Below are positions 9,111 through 19,126 of a DNA stretch of 64,000 nt, in pieces. The DNA comes from Actinopolyspora mortivallis DSM 44261 (GTDB taxonomy: Bacteria; Actinomycetota; Actinomycetes; Mycobacteriales; Pseudonocardiaceae), in NCBI RefSeq assembly GCF_000384035.1, contig NZ_KB913024.1, forward strand, positions 3,125,228 to 3,189,227, given 5' to 3'. The notes under the pieces are model-generated. The model was not told the origin of the DNA. It saw only the letters and a list, made by a program, of their open reading frames with translations, and did not search any database. The first letter of the stretch is position 1. The number at the start of each line of letters is the position of its first letter. The translations under genes were made by a program, and so were the position numbers.

Positions 9111-9532
9111 CGGGTGGCCTCCGACTCCAACTCCCGTTCGGCCTCCTCGACGCCCTCCTCGGCCAACCTGCTCTCCAGTCTCCTGATCCGGCGGTCCTCC
9201 ACGTCGTCCTGCACCTCGTCATGCCCGAGCAACACCCACCCCCGGTAGGCCAGCGCGAGCAGGAAGGTGGTCAACGCGAAGGTGATGACGATGGCCGTCA
9301 ACGCCATCGCCTGGGGGAAGGGATCGGACATCTCCGACAGCGGGCTCTCCCCCAGCATCGGCGGGCGACCCGCCCGCGCTCCCCCGGCGAGCTGCAACAG
9401 CAGGTTGGCACCGTGGCCGAGCACCACGATCCCCAGCAGCACACGCATCAGGGAGCGCTGCAACAGCAGGTAGAAACCGGCCGCGTACAACCCTCCGAGC
9501 ACGACGGCCATCGTCAGGTTCACGGTGGTCAT
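9107..9532 (-). CDS. mnhC: Na+/H+ antiporter subunit C (NuoK-like)
   Basis: A 141-residue subunit with three helices, related to NuoK of complex I. The diagnostic 'GIVVLGHGANLLL' and 'DPFPQAMALTAIVITFA' segments are present, the latter with the conserved Pro-Gln-Ala-Leu-x-Leu-Thr-Ala-Ile-Val signature in slightly altered form. The C-terminal 35 residues form a charged, probably coiled-coil cytosolic tail rich in Glu and Arg, longer than in Bacillus MrpC. The ATG at 9532 overlaps the mnhB stop (ATGA), and its own stop overlaps the mnhD start. Confidence 0.93.
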   Translation of the reverse strand: MTTVNLTMAVVLGGLYAAGFYLLLQRSLMRVLLGIVVLGHGANLLLQLAGGARAGRPPMLGESPLSEMSDPFPQAMALTAIVITFALTTFLLALAYRGWVLLGHDEVQDDVEDRRIRRLESRLAEEGVEEAERELESEATR

Positions 9533-10092
9533 CGGCGTCTCCCTTCTCCGGCGGCCATGTCCGCCTCGATTCCGGAGCCCAACGTCCGCAGCAGCTCCAG
9601 CACCACGCCGACGAGCAGCAGATACACCCCCACGTCCAACAGCAGACTGCTGACCAGCTTGACCTTGCCCAGCACCGGGACCGTGAGCGTGACCGCACCG
9701 CTGCCCAGCACCGCCGCCCCGAACAGCACGGGCACGAAACCGGTGAGCACCGCGATGGTCAGCCCCACCCCGATCAGCACGGGAGGCCGTATGGAAAAGG
9801 GGGAGCTGTCGTCCACACGCCCGCCCGCGAGATAGCGGAGCACGAAGGCCTGCCCGGCCACCAGGCCACCGCTGAACCCTCCGCCCGCCCGGTAGTGCCC
9901 CGCGAAGAGCAGGTAGATCGAGAAGACGAACACGGTGGGAAACGCCACCCGCACCAGCAGTTCGAGCAGGATGGTCCGTTCCCTGGTGTCGCGGCTGTAG
10001 CCGGGCAACAGCCATCGCTCGGCCGGGGCGTCCGAGCGGAACCACGGTTCCGTGGACGCCGGATCCCACGAACCGGGTCGGTGTTCGGTCAT
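9529..10092 (-). CDS. mnhB: Na+/H+ antiporter subunit B
   Basis: A 187-residue MnhB subunit. A polar 40-residue N-terminal extension precedes four hydrophobic helices. The family features 'GHYRAGGGFSGGLVAGQAF' and the late 'LLLDVGVYLLLVGVVLELL' helix are clear. Homologues are about 140 residues, so the extension is unusual, but the ATG at 10092 overlaps the mnhA stop by four bases, which supports this start. In the Mrp complex it lies next to the C-terminal part of MrpA. Confidence 0.92.
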   Translation of the reverse strand: MTEHRPGSWDPASTEPWFRSDAPAERWLLPGYSRDTRERTILLELLVRVAFPTVFVFSIYLLFAGHYRAGGGFSGGLVAGQAFVLRYLAGGRVDDSSPFSIRPPVLIGVGLTIAVLTGFVPVLFGAAVLGSGAVTLTVPVLGKVKLVSSLLLDVGVYLLLVGVVLELLRTLGSGIEADMAAGEGRRR

Positions 10093-12470
10093 TCGGCCAC
10101 CTCCGGGTCACTTCCGCCGGTCACGCTTCCGGCTGAGGCGGCCGGGGTGCTCGTCCGGTCCGCCGGGCGTCTCCGGCGACGACGTGCGCTCCGCGCGGTG
10201 AGCACCAGACTGGCCACTCCGGTGGCCGCCACGGCGAGCACGGAGATCTCCCCGACCGTGTCGAAGGCCCGGAAGTCCACGATGATCGCGTTGACCACGT
10301 TGGTCGCCGAGGCCTCCTCCTCCGCGCGTCGCAGGTACTCCTGACTGACCACCGACGGGGTGTCCCTGGCCGAGCTGAACACCAGCGCGGAGAAGGCCAC
10401 GAAAACACCCCCGGCCACGGAGAGCAGCACCTTCGGCAGCTGCACCCCCGGGGAGGACGCGGTCTCGGTGAACCTGGCGGGCAGTCGGCGCAGCACCAGC
10501 ACGAAGGCCACCAGGGTCAGCGTCTCGACGAGGAACTGGGCCAGCGCCAGGTCGGGGCCTCCCCCGACCACGAACATGCCGCCGATGCCGTAACCGATCA
10601 CCCCCACGAGCAGCACCGCGGTCATCCTGCGCGTGGCGCGTACCACCCCGGCCGCCGCGATCAGGATCACCAGGGCCAGCGGAACCTGGAGCACCTTGTC
10701 CCAGCCCCGGAGCTGTTCGACCGGGGTGTCCCGGAACGCCATCACCATCCCGGGAACCAGCAGCACCGTGAGCAGGATGATCGCGAGGTAGGTGGGCAGG
10801 GACCCCACCTGCACCCGTCCGGTCACCCCGACCGCCAGCCGTTCCAGTCCCCCCATGACCCGCTCGTAACCGCGCTGGGCGTCCGGCAGGCGCGCGGGCA
10901 GCAGCTCGCGGAGTCCGAGCACCCTGTCGTTGAGCAGGAACAGCGTCAGTCCTCCGAGCAGGGTGAGCACGGAGAACCACAGCGGCGGGGTGAACCCGTG
11001 CCAGAGGGCGAGGTGGTACTCGGCGGGGTGGCCGAAGGTCTGCTCCGCGTAGCCGGCGGCCAGCACGTCGATCACCGGGTAGGCGATTCCCAGGACGAGC
11101 CCCCCGCAGGCGGTCACCGCGGCGGGCAGCCACAGCCCGACCGGCGCCGCGGAAGCCGTGCTGGTGGGAACTCCCGGTTTGCCGGCGAAGCCTCCCCAGA
11201 GCAGCCGGGCGCTGTAGGCCACGGTCAGCACCGAGCCGAGGACCAGTCCGATCCCGACGAGGAATCCTCCCTCCCCACCGAGGAAGGTCTCGAAGGCGGC
11301 CTCCTTGGCCACGAAGCCCACGGTCGGGGGCAGGCCGGCCATGGACAGGGCCGCGAGCACGGCCACGGTCGTCACCAGGGGGAGTCTGCCGGCCACCCCG
11401 GACAGTTCCCGCAGGTCCCGGGAACCCGTCTGGTGGTCCACAGTGCCCACCACGAGGAACAGCGTGGCCTTGAACAGGCCGTGGGCCAGCAGCATCGCGG
11501 CGACGGACAGCGCGCCCAGCGGGGTCGCCGCACCGGCCAGCACGGTCAGGAAGCCGAGCTGGCTGACCGTTCCGTAGGCCAGCAGCAGCTTCAGGTCGTA
11601 CTCGCGCAGGGCCCGCCAACCACCCACGAGCATCGTGGCGATCCCGAACACGGCCGTGGTGGCGGGCAGGAACCCCACCTCGCCCAGCACCGGTGCCAGC
11701 CTCGCCAGCAGGAAGACCCCCGCCTTGACCATGGAGGCGGCGTGCAGGTAGGTGCTGATCGGCGTGGGCGCCACCATCGCCGCGGGCAGCCAGTTGTGGA
11801 AGGGCAGCTGCGCGGACTTGGTGAACACTCCCACCAGGATCAGGCCGGTGGCCACCGCCGCCGGTGCGCCGGTGGGTGGTTGCTGGGCCAGTTCGGACAC
11901 CCGGTAGGTGCCTCCGGCCTCGCCCAGCACGATGAAACCGAGCAGCATCACCAACCCGCCCAGGGCGGTGACCAGCAGGGCCTGCAGGGAGGCCCTGCGG
12001 GAGCTTCTGCTCACACCGGACTGTCCGACCAGCAGGAACGAGCAGATTGTGGTCAGTTCCCAGAACACGTAGATCGCGAGCAGGTCGTCCGACCACACCA
12101 GCCCGAGCATCACGCCCGCGAAGGCCAACAGCAGCGGAGCCGACCGTGCGGCGTCGCCACCACCCGGTTCGAAGTAGCGGCCCGAGTACAGCAGCACCAG
12201 AGCCCCGACTCCCGAGACGAGCAGCGTCATCGTCAGGGCCAGCGCGTCCAGGCGGAAGGCGAACTCCAGGGACAACGGGGCCGACCAGACGACCGACTCC
12301 TCCGGAGGACGGCCCGCCAACGCCGGGGCGGTGTGGGCGAGCGCCCAGCACAGCGCCGCCGTGGGGAGAAGCGCGGCCACCGCGAACGCGACACGGGTGT
12401 GCCGACGGCTCGCCGCGGGCAGCACCAGCGCCGCGAACAGGTGTGCGGCCACCAGTACGAGCACGAACAC
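10089..12470 (-). CDS. mnhA: Na+/H+ antiporter subunit A (NuoL-like, with MbhE/MnhB-related C-terminus)
   Basis: The largest subunit, 793 residues and about 20 helices. The first 500 residues are NuoL-like, with 'DDLLAIYVFWELTTICSFLL', 'GVFTKSAQLPFHNWLPAAM' and 'PTPISTYLHAASMVKAGVF', which carry the conserved Glu and Lys residues of the proton channel. The C-terminal 250 residues match the MrpA-specific region (DUF4040 'GVIGYGIGGMFVVGGGPDLA' and an MnhB-related end 'VNAIIVDFRAFDTVGEI'). The length is as in Bacillus MrpA. It is the first gene of the operon, and its promoter should lie in the 428 bp before it. The complex exchanges Na+ (or Li+) for protons and supports salt and alkali tolerance. 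Confidence 0.95.
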   Translation of the reverse strand: MFVLVLVAAHLFAALVLPAASRRHTRVAFAVAALLPTAALCWALAHTAPALAGRPPEESVVWSAPLSLEFAFRLDALALTMTLLVSGVGALVLLYSGRYFEPGGGDAARSAPLLLAFAGVMLGLVWSDDLLAIYVFWELTTICSFLLVGQSGVSRSSRRASLQALLVTALGGLVMLLGFIVLGEAGGTYRVSELAQQPPTGAPAAVATGLILVGVFTKSAQLPFHNWLPAAMVAPTPISTYLHAASMVKAGVFLLARLAPVLGEVGFLPATTAVFGIATMLVGGWRALREYDLKLLLAYGTVSQLGFLTVLAGAATPLGALSVAAMLLAHGLFKATLFLVVGTVDHQTGSRDLRELSGVAGRLPLVTTVAVLAALSMAGLPPTVGFVAKEAAFETFLGGEGGFLVGIGLVLGSVLTVAYSARLLWGGFAGKPGVPTSTASAAPVGLWLPAAVTACGGLVLGIAYPVIDVLAAGYAEQTFGHPAEYHLALWHGFTPPLWFSVLTLLGGLTLFLLNDRVLGLRELLPARLPDAQRGYERVMGGLERLAVGVTGRVQVGSLPTYLAIILLTVLLVPGMVMAFRDTPVEQLRGWDKVLQVPLALVILIAAAGVVRATRRMTAVLLVGVIGYGIGGMFVVGGGPDLALAQFLVETLTLVAFVLVLRRLPARFTETASSPGVQLPKVLLSVAGGVFVAFSALVFSSARDTPSVVSQEYLRRAEEEASATNVVNAIIVDFRAFDTVGEISVLAVAATGVASLVLTARSARRRRRRPADRTSTPAASAGSVTGGSDPEVAE

Positions 12471-12898
12471 CTCCCCCGTGCGGCTCCTTGCGGTACGGAC
12501 ATCCGGGATTGTTCGTCACCCGGGACGGACTCACCACGACGAGCCCCGTTCCGGCGTGTCGCGCTCCCGCTGCCCACCTTCCGGTTTCCGGGCGGGCGGA
12601 CCCGCCGGTGGGAAGGAGTTCGACCGTCCGGAACGCACCGGAATATCCCGATCGGTGTCCAACCTATCCGCCACGGGAGGCCCCCACCCGCCGATCCCGC
12701 GTGTCGGAACACCGGGGCTGTCCCGGCGCGGGAGCCGTTGTGCCAGCACACGGTCGTCGCGCAGCGGGGTTCGCCGGAAAGGGACGAACGGGGCGGGTAA
12801 GAAAGTTCACCCCTGTTAACACCCCTATCCCGCCGGAGCCGGACGACGGCGTCGCCGGTGAGGCCACTGCCCATGTGCGACGGGACGTCTGCCGGTTG
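12471..12898. other. Divergent intergenic region between mnhA and the Ser/Thr kinase gene
   Basis: A 428-bp region expected to contain the promoters of the mnh operon and of the kinase gene. Frames here are open in several directions because of high GC but show no recognisable protein. A less GC-rich patch at about 12800-12835 could hold the kinase promoter. No operator could be identified. Confidence 0.4.
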
Positions 12899-14701
12899 AT
12901 GGACAATACGGGTGTGCCAGACGTTGAGCCCGAACCCGACGAGCCCGTGGCAGGCCGTCTGATCGGCGGCCGCTACCGGTTGCACACCAGGATCGGTGGC
13001 GGTGCCATGGGCTCCGTATGGTCCGGTACGGACGAGCTGCTGCGTAGGCCTGTCGCCGTCAAGGCGGTGCGCCTCCCCAAGGGGATTCCCGACGAGGAGG
13101 CCGACGAGATACGGGAACGCACCCTGCGGGAGGCCCGGGCGATAGCCGTGGTCACCCATCCGAACGTGGTCACGCTCTACGACGTCGCCCGCGAAGGCGA
13201 GGAACCCTTCGTCGTCATGGAGCTGGTCCCCTCGCGGAGTCTGGCCGACATCGTCCGCGAAGAAGGGCCTCTCGACGACCGGCAGCTGGCCGTGGTGGCC
13301 GACGCGGTGGCCGCGGCTCTGGACACCGCGCACCGCTCCGGGGTGGTCCATCGGGACGTGAAACCGGGCAACGTGTTGTTGTCCTCCCACGGACTCGTCA
13401 AGCTCAGCGACTTCGGCATCTCCCGCAACATCGCCGAACCGACCCTCACCAGAACCGGGATCATGCTGGGCACCCCGGCGTTCATCGCCCCCGAGGTGGC
13501 CGCGGGGGAGCAGGTCACCTCGGCCGCCGACCTGTGGGGACTGGGAGCGACCCTGTTCGCGGCCGCTGAGGGAAGACCTCCCTACGACAGTGACGACAAC
13601 CCGGTGGAGACCATCACCGCGGTGGTGCACGGTCCCGTGCCCGCCCCCACGAGAGGCGGACCGGTGGCCGAGGTCGTCTCCGGACTGATGGTCAAGGACC
13701 CCCAGCGCAGGATGTCGCTGCGGGAGGTGCGCAGACACGTGCAGCCCCTGCTGCCCGAGCCGGGGGCGGAACCGTTCGCGCACCTGCTCCCGGACGAACC
13801 GGCCACCGAACGCACCCCGGTGGTCGAACTCTCGGAGCCCGGGGCCCCGACCGCTGACGAGAGCTCGGCGGATTCCGGCTCCACGGAGGCGGAACCGGCG
13901 GGCAGTCGGGACTCCGCCGCCGAACACGCCTCCGGAGGGGCCGAAGGTTCCGGAGCCTCGGAGGGGGAGCAGGAGCCCGCACCACTGGCGGCGGACCCGG
14001 GGCCGCTGCCGTTCACCCCCTCCCCCGCCCCTCGACGGAGACGTTCCCGGCTGGGGATCGCGCTGCTCGCCGTCGGGGCGCTGGTGGTGTTCCTCGGCTC
14101 GGCGGGTGGGGCCTTCCTGACAACCAGGATCCTCACCGACCGTCCGCCGCTGCCGGAGAACACCCCGGAGCGAAATTCCACGAGCCCGGAGTCGGTGTCG
14201 TTGCGGCTACTCAAGGGGCGACTCACGCACCGGGGAGACGGGGGTGGGGGAAGCTACCGGGTGCCCGTGCCCGTCGAATGGCCGTCCTTCCGGGACTACA
14301 GCCAGGGACCGCCCACCAGAAGCATGACCGAACGCCACGTCTCCCCGGACGGCAGGCAGGAGGTCGCCGTCCAACGCTTCGGCGACTACTACCCACGGGG
14401 CTACACCCAGAAAGAGTACCTGGACGCCCTGCGGAAGAAGTACGACACGCCCTACGGGGAACTGCGTGTGCTCTCCCACGAGTCGAACCACTCACCACAG
14501 AGGGGACTCCGATGGAGACTGGTGTACCGCACCACCTCGTACGGGGTGCGCGATCCGGAGTCGGATCCGCTCCGGCGCTTCACCGTGGCGAACCTGATCA
14601 TCCATGAGGGCGACCTGTGGATCGTCCGAGTGACGGCACCACGGCGGGACCAGGCTCGAACGCTCCAGGAACGGATCGTATCGGGTTTCCGGGCGCTGTG
14701 A
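12899..14701 (+). CDS. Receptor-type Ser/Thr protein kinase (PknB-like family)
   Basis: A 600-residue membrane kinase. The cytosolic Hanks-type kinase domain spans residues about 26-285: glycine loop 'IGGGAMGSV' (32-40), ATP-binding Lys55, helix-C Glu78, catalytic 'HRDVKPGN' (151-158), 'DFG' (171-173), activation-loop threonines and 'APE' (197-199). An acidic, Ser/Glu-rich linker follows, then one transmembrane helix (about 384-408). The extracellular domain has about 190 residues without PASTA repeats and is unassigned; it is rich in aromatic and basic residues and reads like a compact sensor fold. The ATG at 12899 has no clear ribosome site; a GTG at 12914 is an alternative. The next gene is separated by only a short promoter. 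Confidence 0.9.
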   Translation: MDNTGVPDVEPEPDEPVAGRLIGGRYRLHTRIGGGAMGSVWSGTDELLRRPVAVKAVRLPKGIPDEEADEIRERTLREARAIAVVTHPNVVTLYDVAREGEEPFVVMELVPSRSLADIVREEGPLDDRQLAVVADAVAAALDTAHRSGVVHRDVKPGNVLLSSHGLVKLSDFGISRNIAEPTLTRTGIMLGTPAFIAPEVAAGEQVTSAADLWGLGATLFAAAEGRPPYDSDDNPVETITAVVHGPVPAPTRGGPVAEVVSGLMVKDPQRRMSLREVRRHVQPLLPEPGAEPFAHLLPDEPATERTPVVELSEPGAPTADESSADSGSTEAEPAGSRDSAAEHASGGAEGSGASEGEQEPAPLAADPGPLPFTPSPAPRRRRSRLGIALLAVGALVVFLGSAGGAFLTTRILTDRPPLPENTPERNSTSPESVSLRLLKGRLTHRGDGGGGSYRVPVPVEWPSFRDYSQGPPTRSMTERHVSPDGRQEVAVQRFGDYYPRGYTQKEYLDALRKKYDTPYGELRVLSHESNHSPQRGLRWRLVYRTTSYGVRDPESDPLRRFTVANLIIHEGDLWIVRVTAPRRDQARTLQERIVSGFRAL

Positions 14702-14746
14702 ACCCGACGGTCGGGTGAGCCGCGGGCCCCACGCCGGATCGTTCGT

Positions 14747-14752
14747 TAGGCT
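14747..14752 (+). promoter_or_regulatory. -10 box of a leaderless promoter for the PNP gene
   Basis: TAGGCT, a TANNNT -10 box, ends 7 nt before the GTG at 14760. With no ribosome binding site present, transcription and translation probably start at the same place. Confidence 0.6.
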
Positions 14753-14759
14753 GCCCACC

Positions 14760-15578
14760 GTGACTTCTTCCACAGCATCGGAGACCCCCGACCCGACGGC
14801 GGTGGCCGGCAGCGCGGCGGGCGTGCTCGCGGAGCTCACCGGCGTCGCTCGACACGACCTGGCGGTGGTGCTCGGATCCGGGTGGCAGCCCGCCGCCGAG
14901 GAGCTCGGCGCAGCCGAGACCGAACTGGACATGTCCGAACTGCCCGGTTTCGAAGCCCCCGGGGCCGTCGGACACACCGGCAGGGTGCGCTCCGTGCCGA
15001 TCGCCGACAAGCGTGTGCTGGTGTTGCTCGGCAGAACCCACCTCTACGAGGGGCGCGGGGTGGACAAGGTGGTCCACGGTGTACGCACGGCCGCGGCCGC
15101 GGGCTGCCGGACCGTGGTGCTCACGAACGCCGCGGGAGGGCTGCGCCCGGACATGAGCGTGGGCCAGCCGGTGCTGGTCCGCGACCACCTGAACATGACC
15201 GGCCGGTCTCCGCTGGTGGGGGCGCGTTTCGTCGATCTCACCGACCTGTACGCACAACGGCTGCGTGCGATCGCCCGCGAGATCGACCCTTCCCTCGCCG
15301 AGGGGGTCTACGCCTGTATGCCCGGCCCGCACTTCGAGACCCCGGCCGAGATCGGGATGCTGCGCACCCTCGGGGCCGACCTGGTCGGCATGTCCACCGT
15401 GCAGGAGGCGATAGCCGCACGCGCGGCCGGAGCCGAGGTGTTCGGTCTCTCCCTGGTCACCAACCTCGCCGCCGGTATGACCGGGGAGCCGTTGAACCAC
15501 CAGGAGGTCCTGGAGGCCGGACGGGCCTCCGCCTCCCGGATGGGAGGACTGCTGCGTTCCCTCGCGGAACGGGCCTGA
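14760..15578 (+). CDS. Purine-nucleoside phosphorylase
   Basis: A 272-residue trimeric-type purine nucleoside phosphorylase (PNP/MTAP class 2 family), which splits inosine or guanosine with phosphate for purine salvage in the cytosol. Clear features are the phosphate-binding '[14 protein letters not shown]', '[10 protein letters not shown]' with the conserved His, '[12 protein letters not shown]', '[13 protein letters not shown]' with the base-contacting Glu and the purine-site '[10 protein letters not shown]'. The GTG at 14760 was preferred over a GTG at 14715 because a -10 box sits 7 nt ahead of it and because the shorter N-terminus fits the family. It is followed by a phosphohexomutase gene, an order also seen in mycobacteria (deoD-pmmB). 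Confidence 0.92.
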   Translation: MTSSTASETPDPTAVAGSAAGVLAELTGVARHDLAVVLGSGWQPAAEELGAAETELDMSELPGFEAPGAVGHTGRVRSVPIADKRVLVLLGRTHLYEGRGVDKVVHGVRTAAAAGCRTVVLTNAAGGLRPDMSVGQPVLVRDHLNMTGRSPLVGARFVDLTDLYAQRLRAIAREIDPSLAEGVYACMPGPHFETPAEIGMLRTLGADLVGMSTVQEAIAARAAGAEVFGLSLVTNLAAGMTGEPLNHQEVLEAGRASASRMGGLLRSLAERA

Positions 15579-15618
15579 TTCCGGCCGTGCCGCCTGTCGG
15601 ACGAAGGGCGATCTCCCC

Positions 15619-17292
15619 ATGACGATGGAAGCCGAGCTGCGCGAGAACACGCTGCGCTGGGCCGACGAGGACGTCGACGAACAGGACCGTGCGGAGCTGC
15701 GGGAACTGCTGGAGACGGCCGAGTCCGAGGACGAACGGGCCCTCACCGAACTCCGTGCCCGTATGGCCGGACCTGCGGGCTTCGGCACGGCCGGAATACG
15801 GGCACCGGTGCGTGCCGGTCCGAACGGGATGAATCGTGCCGTGGTGGTACGCGCCACGGCCGGACTGGCCGCCTGGCTGGCCGAGCGCGCGGGCCCGGGC
15901 ACCGTGGTGGTCGGCCACGACGCCCGCCACGGGTCCCCGAGGTTCGCCGAGGACACGGCCGAGGTGTTCGCCGCGGCGGGTTTCCGGGTGCTGATGCTGC
16001 CCGAGGCGCTTCCCACCCCCGTGCTGGCCTTCGCCACCCGTTCCCAGGGGGCGGTGGCCGGGGTGCAGATCACCGCCTCACACAACCCTCCCACGGACAA
16101 CGGCTACAAGGTCTACCTCGCCGGTGGGGTTCCCCTGGTCTCCCCGTTCGACGAGGAGATCGAGCAGCGGATCGCCACGGTCGGTCCGGCACGTGAGGTC
16201 GAGCGCTCCTCCGGCTGGAGCTACTACGACCGGGCGCTCAACGACTACCTGGCCCGGGTGGAGACGCTGCCGCGGGGAGACGTCCGCGAGCTGCGGGTGG
16301 CCGCGACCGCCCTGCACGGTGTGGGGGCGGAACCACTGCGGTACGCGCTGCACCTGGCGGGTTTCACCGACGTGCACCTCGTCGCCGAACAGCGCGAGCC
16401 CGACCCCGAGTTTCCGACCGTGCGGTTCCCGAACCCGGAGGAACCGGGAACCACCGACGCCGTGCTGGAGCTGGCCAGCCGGATCGAGGCCGACCTGGCG
16501 GTAGCGCTCGACCCGGACGCCGACCGGTGTGCCCTCGGGGTGCGGGAGCCGAACGGGCGGTGGCGGATGCTGAGCGGGGACGAGACCGGCGTGCTGCTGG
16601 GTGAGCACGTGCTCGCCGGGCTGGGGCCGGAAAAGCGCGACCCGCTGGTGGCCACCACCATCGTCTCCTCGACGATGCTCGCGGCGATCGCCGCCGAGCA
16701 CGGTGTCCGGTACGACGAGACGCTGACCGGGTTCAAGTGGCTGATGCGCGCGGGTGACGGAGCGGCCACCGGACTGGTCTACGCCTACGAGGAGGCCCTG
16801 GGGCACTGTGTGGACCCGGAGTGGGTGCGGGACAAGGACGGCCTGTCCACGGCGGTGCTGGCGTGCGACCTGGCTGCCACCCTCGGGTCACGTGGACTGT
16901 CCCTGCTGGACCGGCTGGACGAGCTGGAGAGGCGGCACGGGGTGCACGAGACCGCGCAGTTGTCCGTGCGGGTGGGGCGGATCTCCGAAACCGCCGAGGT
17001 GATGCGACGACTCCGGGACGACCCGCCCCGGGAACTGGCCGGGACCCCGGTGCACACGCGCGACCTGCTTCCCGAGGCCGACGTGCTGGTGCTGCGAAGT
17101 ACCGAGGGCTCGGCGGGACTGCGGGTGGTGCTGCGCCCCTCGGGCACCGAGCCGAAACTCAAGTGCTACCTGCAGACGACGGAGCCGGTCGCCTCCCCGG
17201 CTTCCGAGACGGAGCTGACCTCCTCCCGGCGACGGGCCAGAGCACGGATGTCCGCGCTCGACCCGGAGGTGCGCGCGCTGGTCGCGGGGTGA
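15619..17292 (+). CDS. pmmB: Phosphoglucomutase/phosphomannomutase family protein (PmmB-like)
   Basis: A 557-residue alpha-D-phosphohexomutase of the long PGM2/PmmB type, which interconverts hexose or pentose 1- and 6(5)-phosphates. All four signatures are visible: the phosphoserine loop 'ITASHNPPTDNGYK', the metal-binding 'DPDADRCA', the sugar-binding 'YAYEEALGHCVD' and the phosphate-binding 'RPSGTEPKLKCY'. The start ATG at 15619 lies 40 bp after the PNP gene, with which it is probably co-transcribed. Coupling to a nucleoside phosphorylase suggests that the ribose 1-phosphate released there is isomerised here, as is known for PGM2-type enzymes. The precise sugar is inferred, not shown. Confidence 0.9.
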   Translation: MTMEAELRENTLRWADEDVDEQDRAELRELLETAESEDERALTELRARMAGPAGFGTAGIRAPVRAGPNGMNRAVVVRATAGLAAWLAERAGPGTVVVGHDARHGSPRFAEDTAEVFAAAGFRVLMLPEALPTPVLAFATRSQGAVAGVQITASHNPPTDNGYKVYLAGGVPLVSPFDEEIEQRIATVGPAREVERSSGWSYYDRALNDYLARVETLPRGDVRELRVAATALHGVGAEPLRYALHLAGFTDVHLVAEQREPDPEFPTVRFPNPEEPGTTDAVLELASRIEADLAVALDPDADRCALGVREPNGRWRMLSGDETGVLLGEHVLAGLGPEKRDPLVATTIVSSTMLAAIAAEHGVRYDETLTGFKWLMRAGDGAATGLVYAYEEALGHCVDPEWVRDKDGLSTAVLACDLAATLGSRGLSLLDRLDELERRHGVHETAQLSVRVGRISETAEVMRRLRDDPPRELAGTPVHTRDLLPEADVLVLRSTEGSAGLRVVLRPSGTEPKLKCYLQTTEPVASPASETELTSSRRRARARMSALDPEVRALVAG

Positions 17293-17365
17293 GCGGGCCC
17301 GCGCCGGTGCCGCGTGGCACGGGTCCCGTTGCACCCCGAGGTCGCCGCCGGGCATCCTCGGGACC

Positions 17366-17821
17366 GTGTCAACTCTGCTGATCGTCCACCACACTCCCTC
17401 GCCGGGGATGCAGGCCATGTTCGAGAAGGTGGTGGAAGGTGCCACCACCGACGAGATCGAGGGTGTCGAGGTGGTGCGCAAACCTGCGCTGGCCGCCACG
17501 GCCAACGACGTGCTCACCGCCGACGGCTACCTGCTCGGGACCCCGGCCAACCTCGGGTACATCTCCGGTGCGCTCAAGGACTTCTTCGACCGGGTCTACT
17601 ACCCGTGTCTGGACGCCACCGGCGGCAGGCCGTTCGGCTGCTACGTGCACGGCAACGAGGGCACCGAGGGCGCGTTCAGGGCGATCCGTTCCATCACCAC
17701 CGGTCTGGGATGGAAGCAGGCCGCCGAACCGGTGGACGCCACGGGCCAACCCGAGCGGGAGACGCTGGAGGCGTGCTGGGAACTGGGAGCCACCGTGGCG
17801 GCCACCCTCATGGAGGAGTAG
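17366..17821 (+). CDS. Flavodoxin-like NAD(P)H-dependent oxidoreductase / WrbA-type protein
   Basis: A 151-residue single-domain protein. 'LLIVHHTPSPGMQAMFEKV' at the N-terminus matches the phosphate-binding loop of flavodoxins, and 'ADGYLLGTPANLGYISGALK' matches the second FMN loop of WrbA-like proteins. It probably binds FMN and acts as a small redox protein in the cytosol; the partner is unknown. The GTG start at 17366 lacks a strong ribosome site. It is 74 bp after the phosphohexomutase gene and converges with the MFS gene at 17858. Confidence 0.75.
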   Translation: MSTLLIVHHTPSPGMQAMFEKVVEGATTDEIEGVEVVRKPALAATANDVLTADGYLLGTPANLGYISGALKDFFDRVYYPCLDATGGRPFGCYVHGNEGTEGAFRAIRSITTGLGWKQAAEPVDATGQPERETLEACWELGATVAATLMEE

Positions 17822-17857
17822 TTGCGGGCCCCGCCCCGGCGGACCGTTCGGACACGA

Positions 17858-19087
17858 TCAGGGCAGGGACCTGCGTAGCACGGGAGCGCAGAGCGCGGCG
17901 ACCACGGCGATCAACAACGCCGCCACCACGATCACCGTGGCCGGGGAGGTGACCTCGGCCAGCGGACCGGCCGCCGCCGCCCCCAAGGGCATCAACCCCC
18001 AGGCGAAGACCCGGTAGGCGCTGGTGACCCGCCCCATCATCGGCCCCGGAGTCAGCCGCTGGCGGTTGGCCGAGGACAGCACGTTCCACGTTCCGGCCCC
18101 GAGTCCCATGACGAAGTAGGCGCCCCACGCGGCGCCGGGCAACCGCACCAGTTCCAGCGCGGCGACTCCCCCGGCCAGCACGAGCAGCGCCCCGGTCATC
18201 ACCGTCGCCCCGCCGAAACGGGCGGACAGCCCCGCCGTCGTCCGCGAGGCCACCAGCGTGCCGGCCGCGGTGCACACCAGCAGCGTGGGCACCGTCGAGG
18301 GGGCGAGCCCGAGGGACTCCAACACGAACAACACCGCGATGGCGTTGACGGCGCTGGTCAGCAGCGCCACCAATCCCACCGTGCCCACCACGGCGCGCAG
18401 CCCGGAACTGCTCAGCACGAAAACCGCCCCCTGGCGGATCTCCCCGGCCATCGAACGCCTTTCCGCCGTGCGTACCGGTTCGACCTCGGGTGAGACCCGC
18501 AGTATCCACACCGCGGCGAAACCGAAGGCCAGCGCGGTCACCGCGAAACACAGCTCGGGCCGCCAGGCGAACAGCCCCGCCGCCGCCAACGGGCCGGCTA
18601 TCTCCACCCCGATCGTCTCCGCCCCCACGAAACGTCCGTTGGCCCGTTCCAGTTCCCGCTCACCGGCTGCCGAGACCAGCAGGGACTGCGTCGCCGAGTC
18701 GGCGAACGTCTCCGCGCTGCTGAGCAGGAACGCGCAGCCGAGCAGTACGAACGTTCCCGCTTGGCCACTGTGGACGAACCACACCAGCAGCAGGGTCACC
18801 ACGGCGCGGAAGGAGTGCGCCGCCACCAGCGTGCCGCGACACCGCATCCGGTCGACCAACGCCCCGGCGGGCAGCGCGATCAGCAGCCACGGCACCACCT
18901 CGGCCGCGGCCACGGCCGAGACGGACACCGGGTCACGGGTACTGACCGCCGCGTACAACGGCAGGGCGGCGGCACGCACTCCGTCGGCCACCGACGTGGC
19001 TGTCCAGGTGGTCAGCAACCGTCGGAACGGTTCCCCACGCACTCCGTGAACAGGTCGCTCCGCGAGATCCTCCGGGGCACCGCTCAC
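17858..19087 (-). CDS. MFS transporter, probable exporter of the RiPP locus
   Basis: A 409-residue major facilitator with 12 hydrophobic segments, of the EntS/Bcr-like efflux group. The loop 2-3 motif is seen as 'GALVDRMRCRGTLVAAH', and there is a helix-8/9 counterpart 'TTAGLSARFGGA'. The central loop is short, as in drug and siderophore exporters. It starts with GTG at 19087, with GGAAGG upstream, 39 bp after the DUF5825-like gene and in the same direction, so it is likely the last gene of the RiPP-type operon. The probable role is export of the modified peptide, or self-protection; this comes from position only. Confidence 0.8.
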   Translation of the reverse strand: MSGAPEDLAERPVHGVRGEPFRRLLTTWTATSVADGVRAAALPLYAAVSTRDPVSVSAVAAAEVVPWLLIALPAGALVDRMRCRGTLVAAHSFRAVVTLLLVWFVHSGQAGTFVLLGCAFLLSSAETFADSATQSLLVSAAGERELERANGRFVGAETIGVEIAGPLAAAGLFAWRPELCFAVTALAFGFAAVWILRVSPEVEPVRTAERRSMAGEIRQGAVFVLSSSGLRAVVGTVGLVALLTSAVNAIAVLFVLESLGLAPSTVPTLLVCTAAGTLVASRTTAGLSARFGGATVMTGALLVLAGGVAALELVRLPGAAWGAYFVMGLGAGTWNVLSSANRQRLTPGPMMGRVTSAYRVFAWGLMPLGAAAAGPLAEVTSPATVIVVAALLIAVVAALCAPVLRRSLP

Positions 19088-19126
19088 CGTTTCACGCCTT
19101 CCGCACTACTCACGACGGACGGTGGG

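Noticed and set aside
10998-12800. Long plus-strand open frame opposite mnhA
   Set aside because: It is low-complexity Gln/Arg/Gly-rich translation opposite a certain MnhA. It is a composition artefact.
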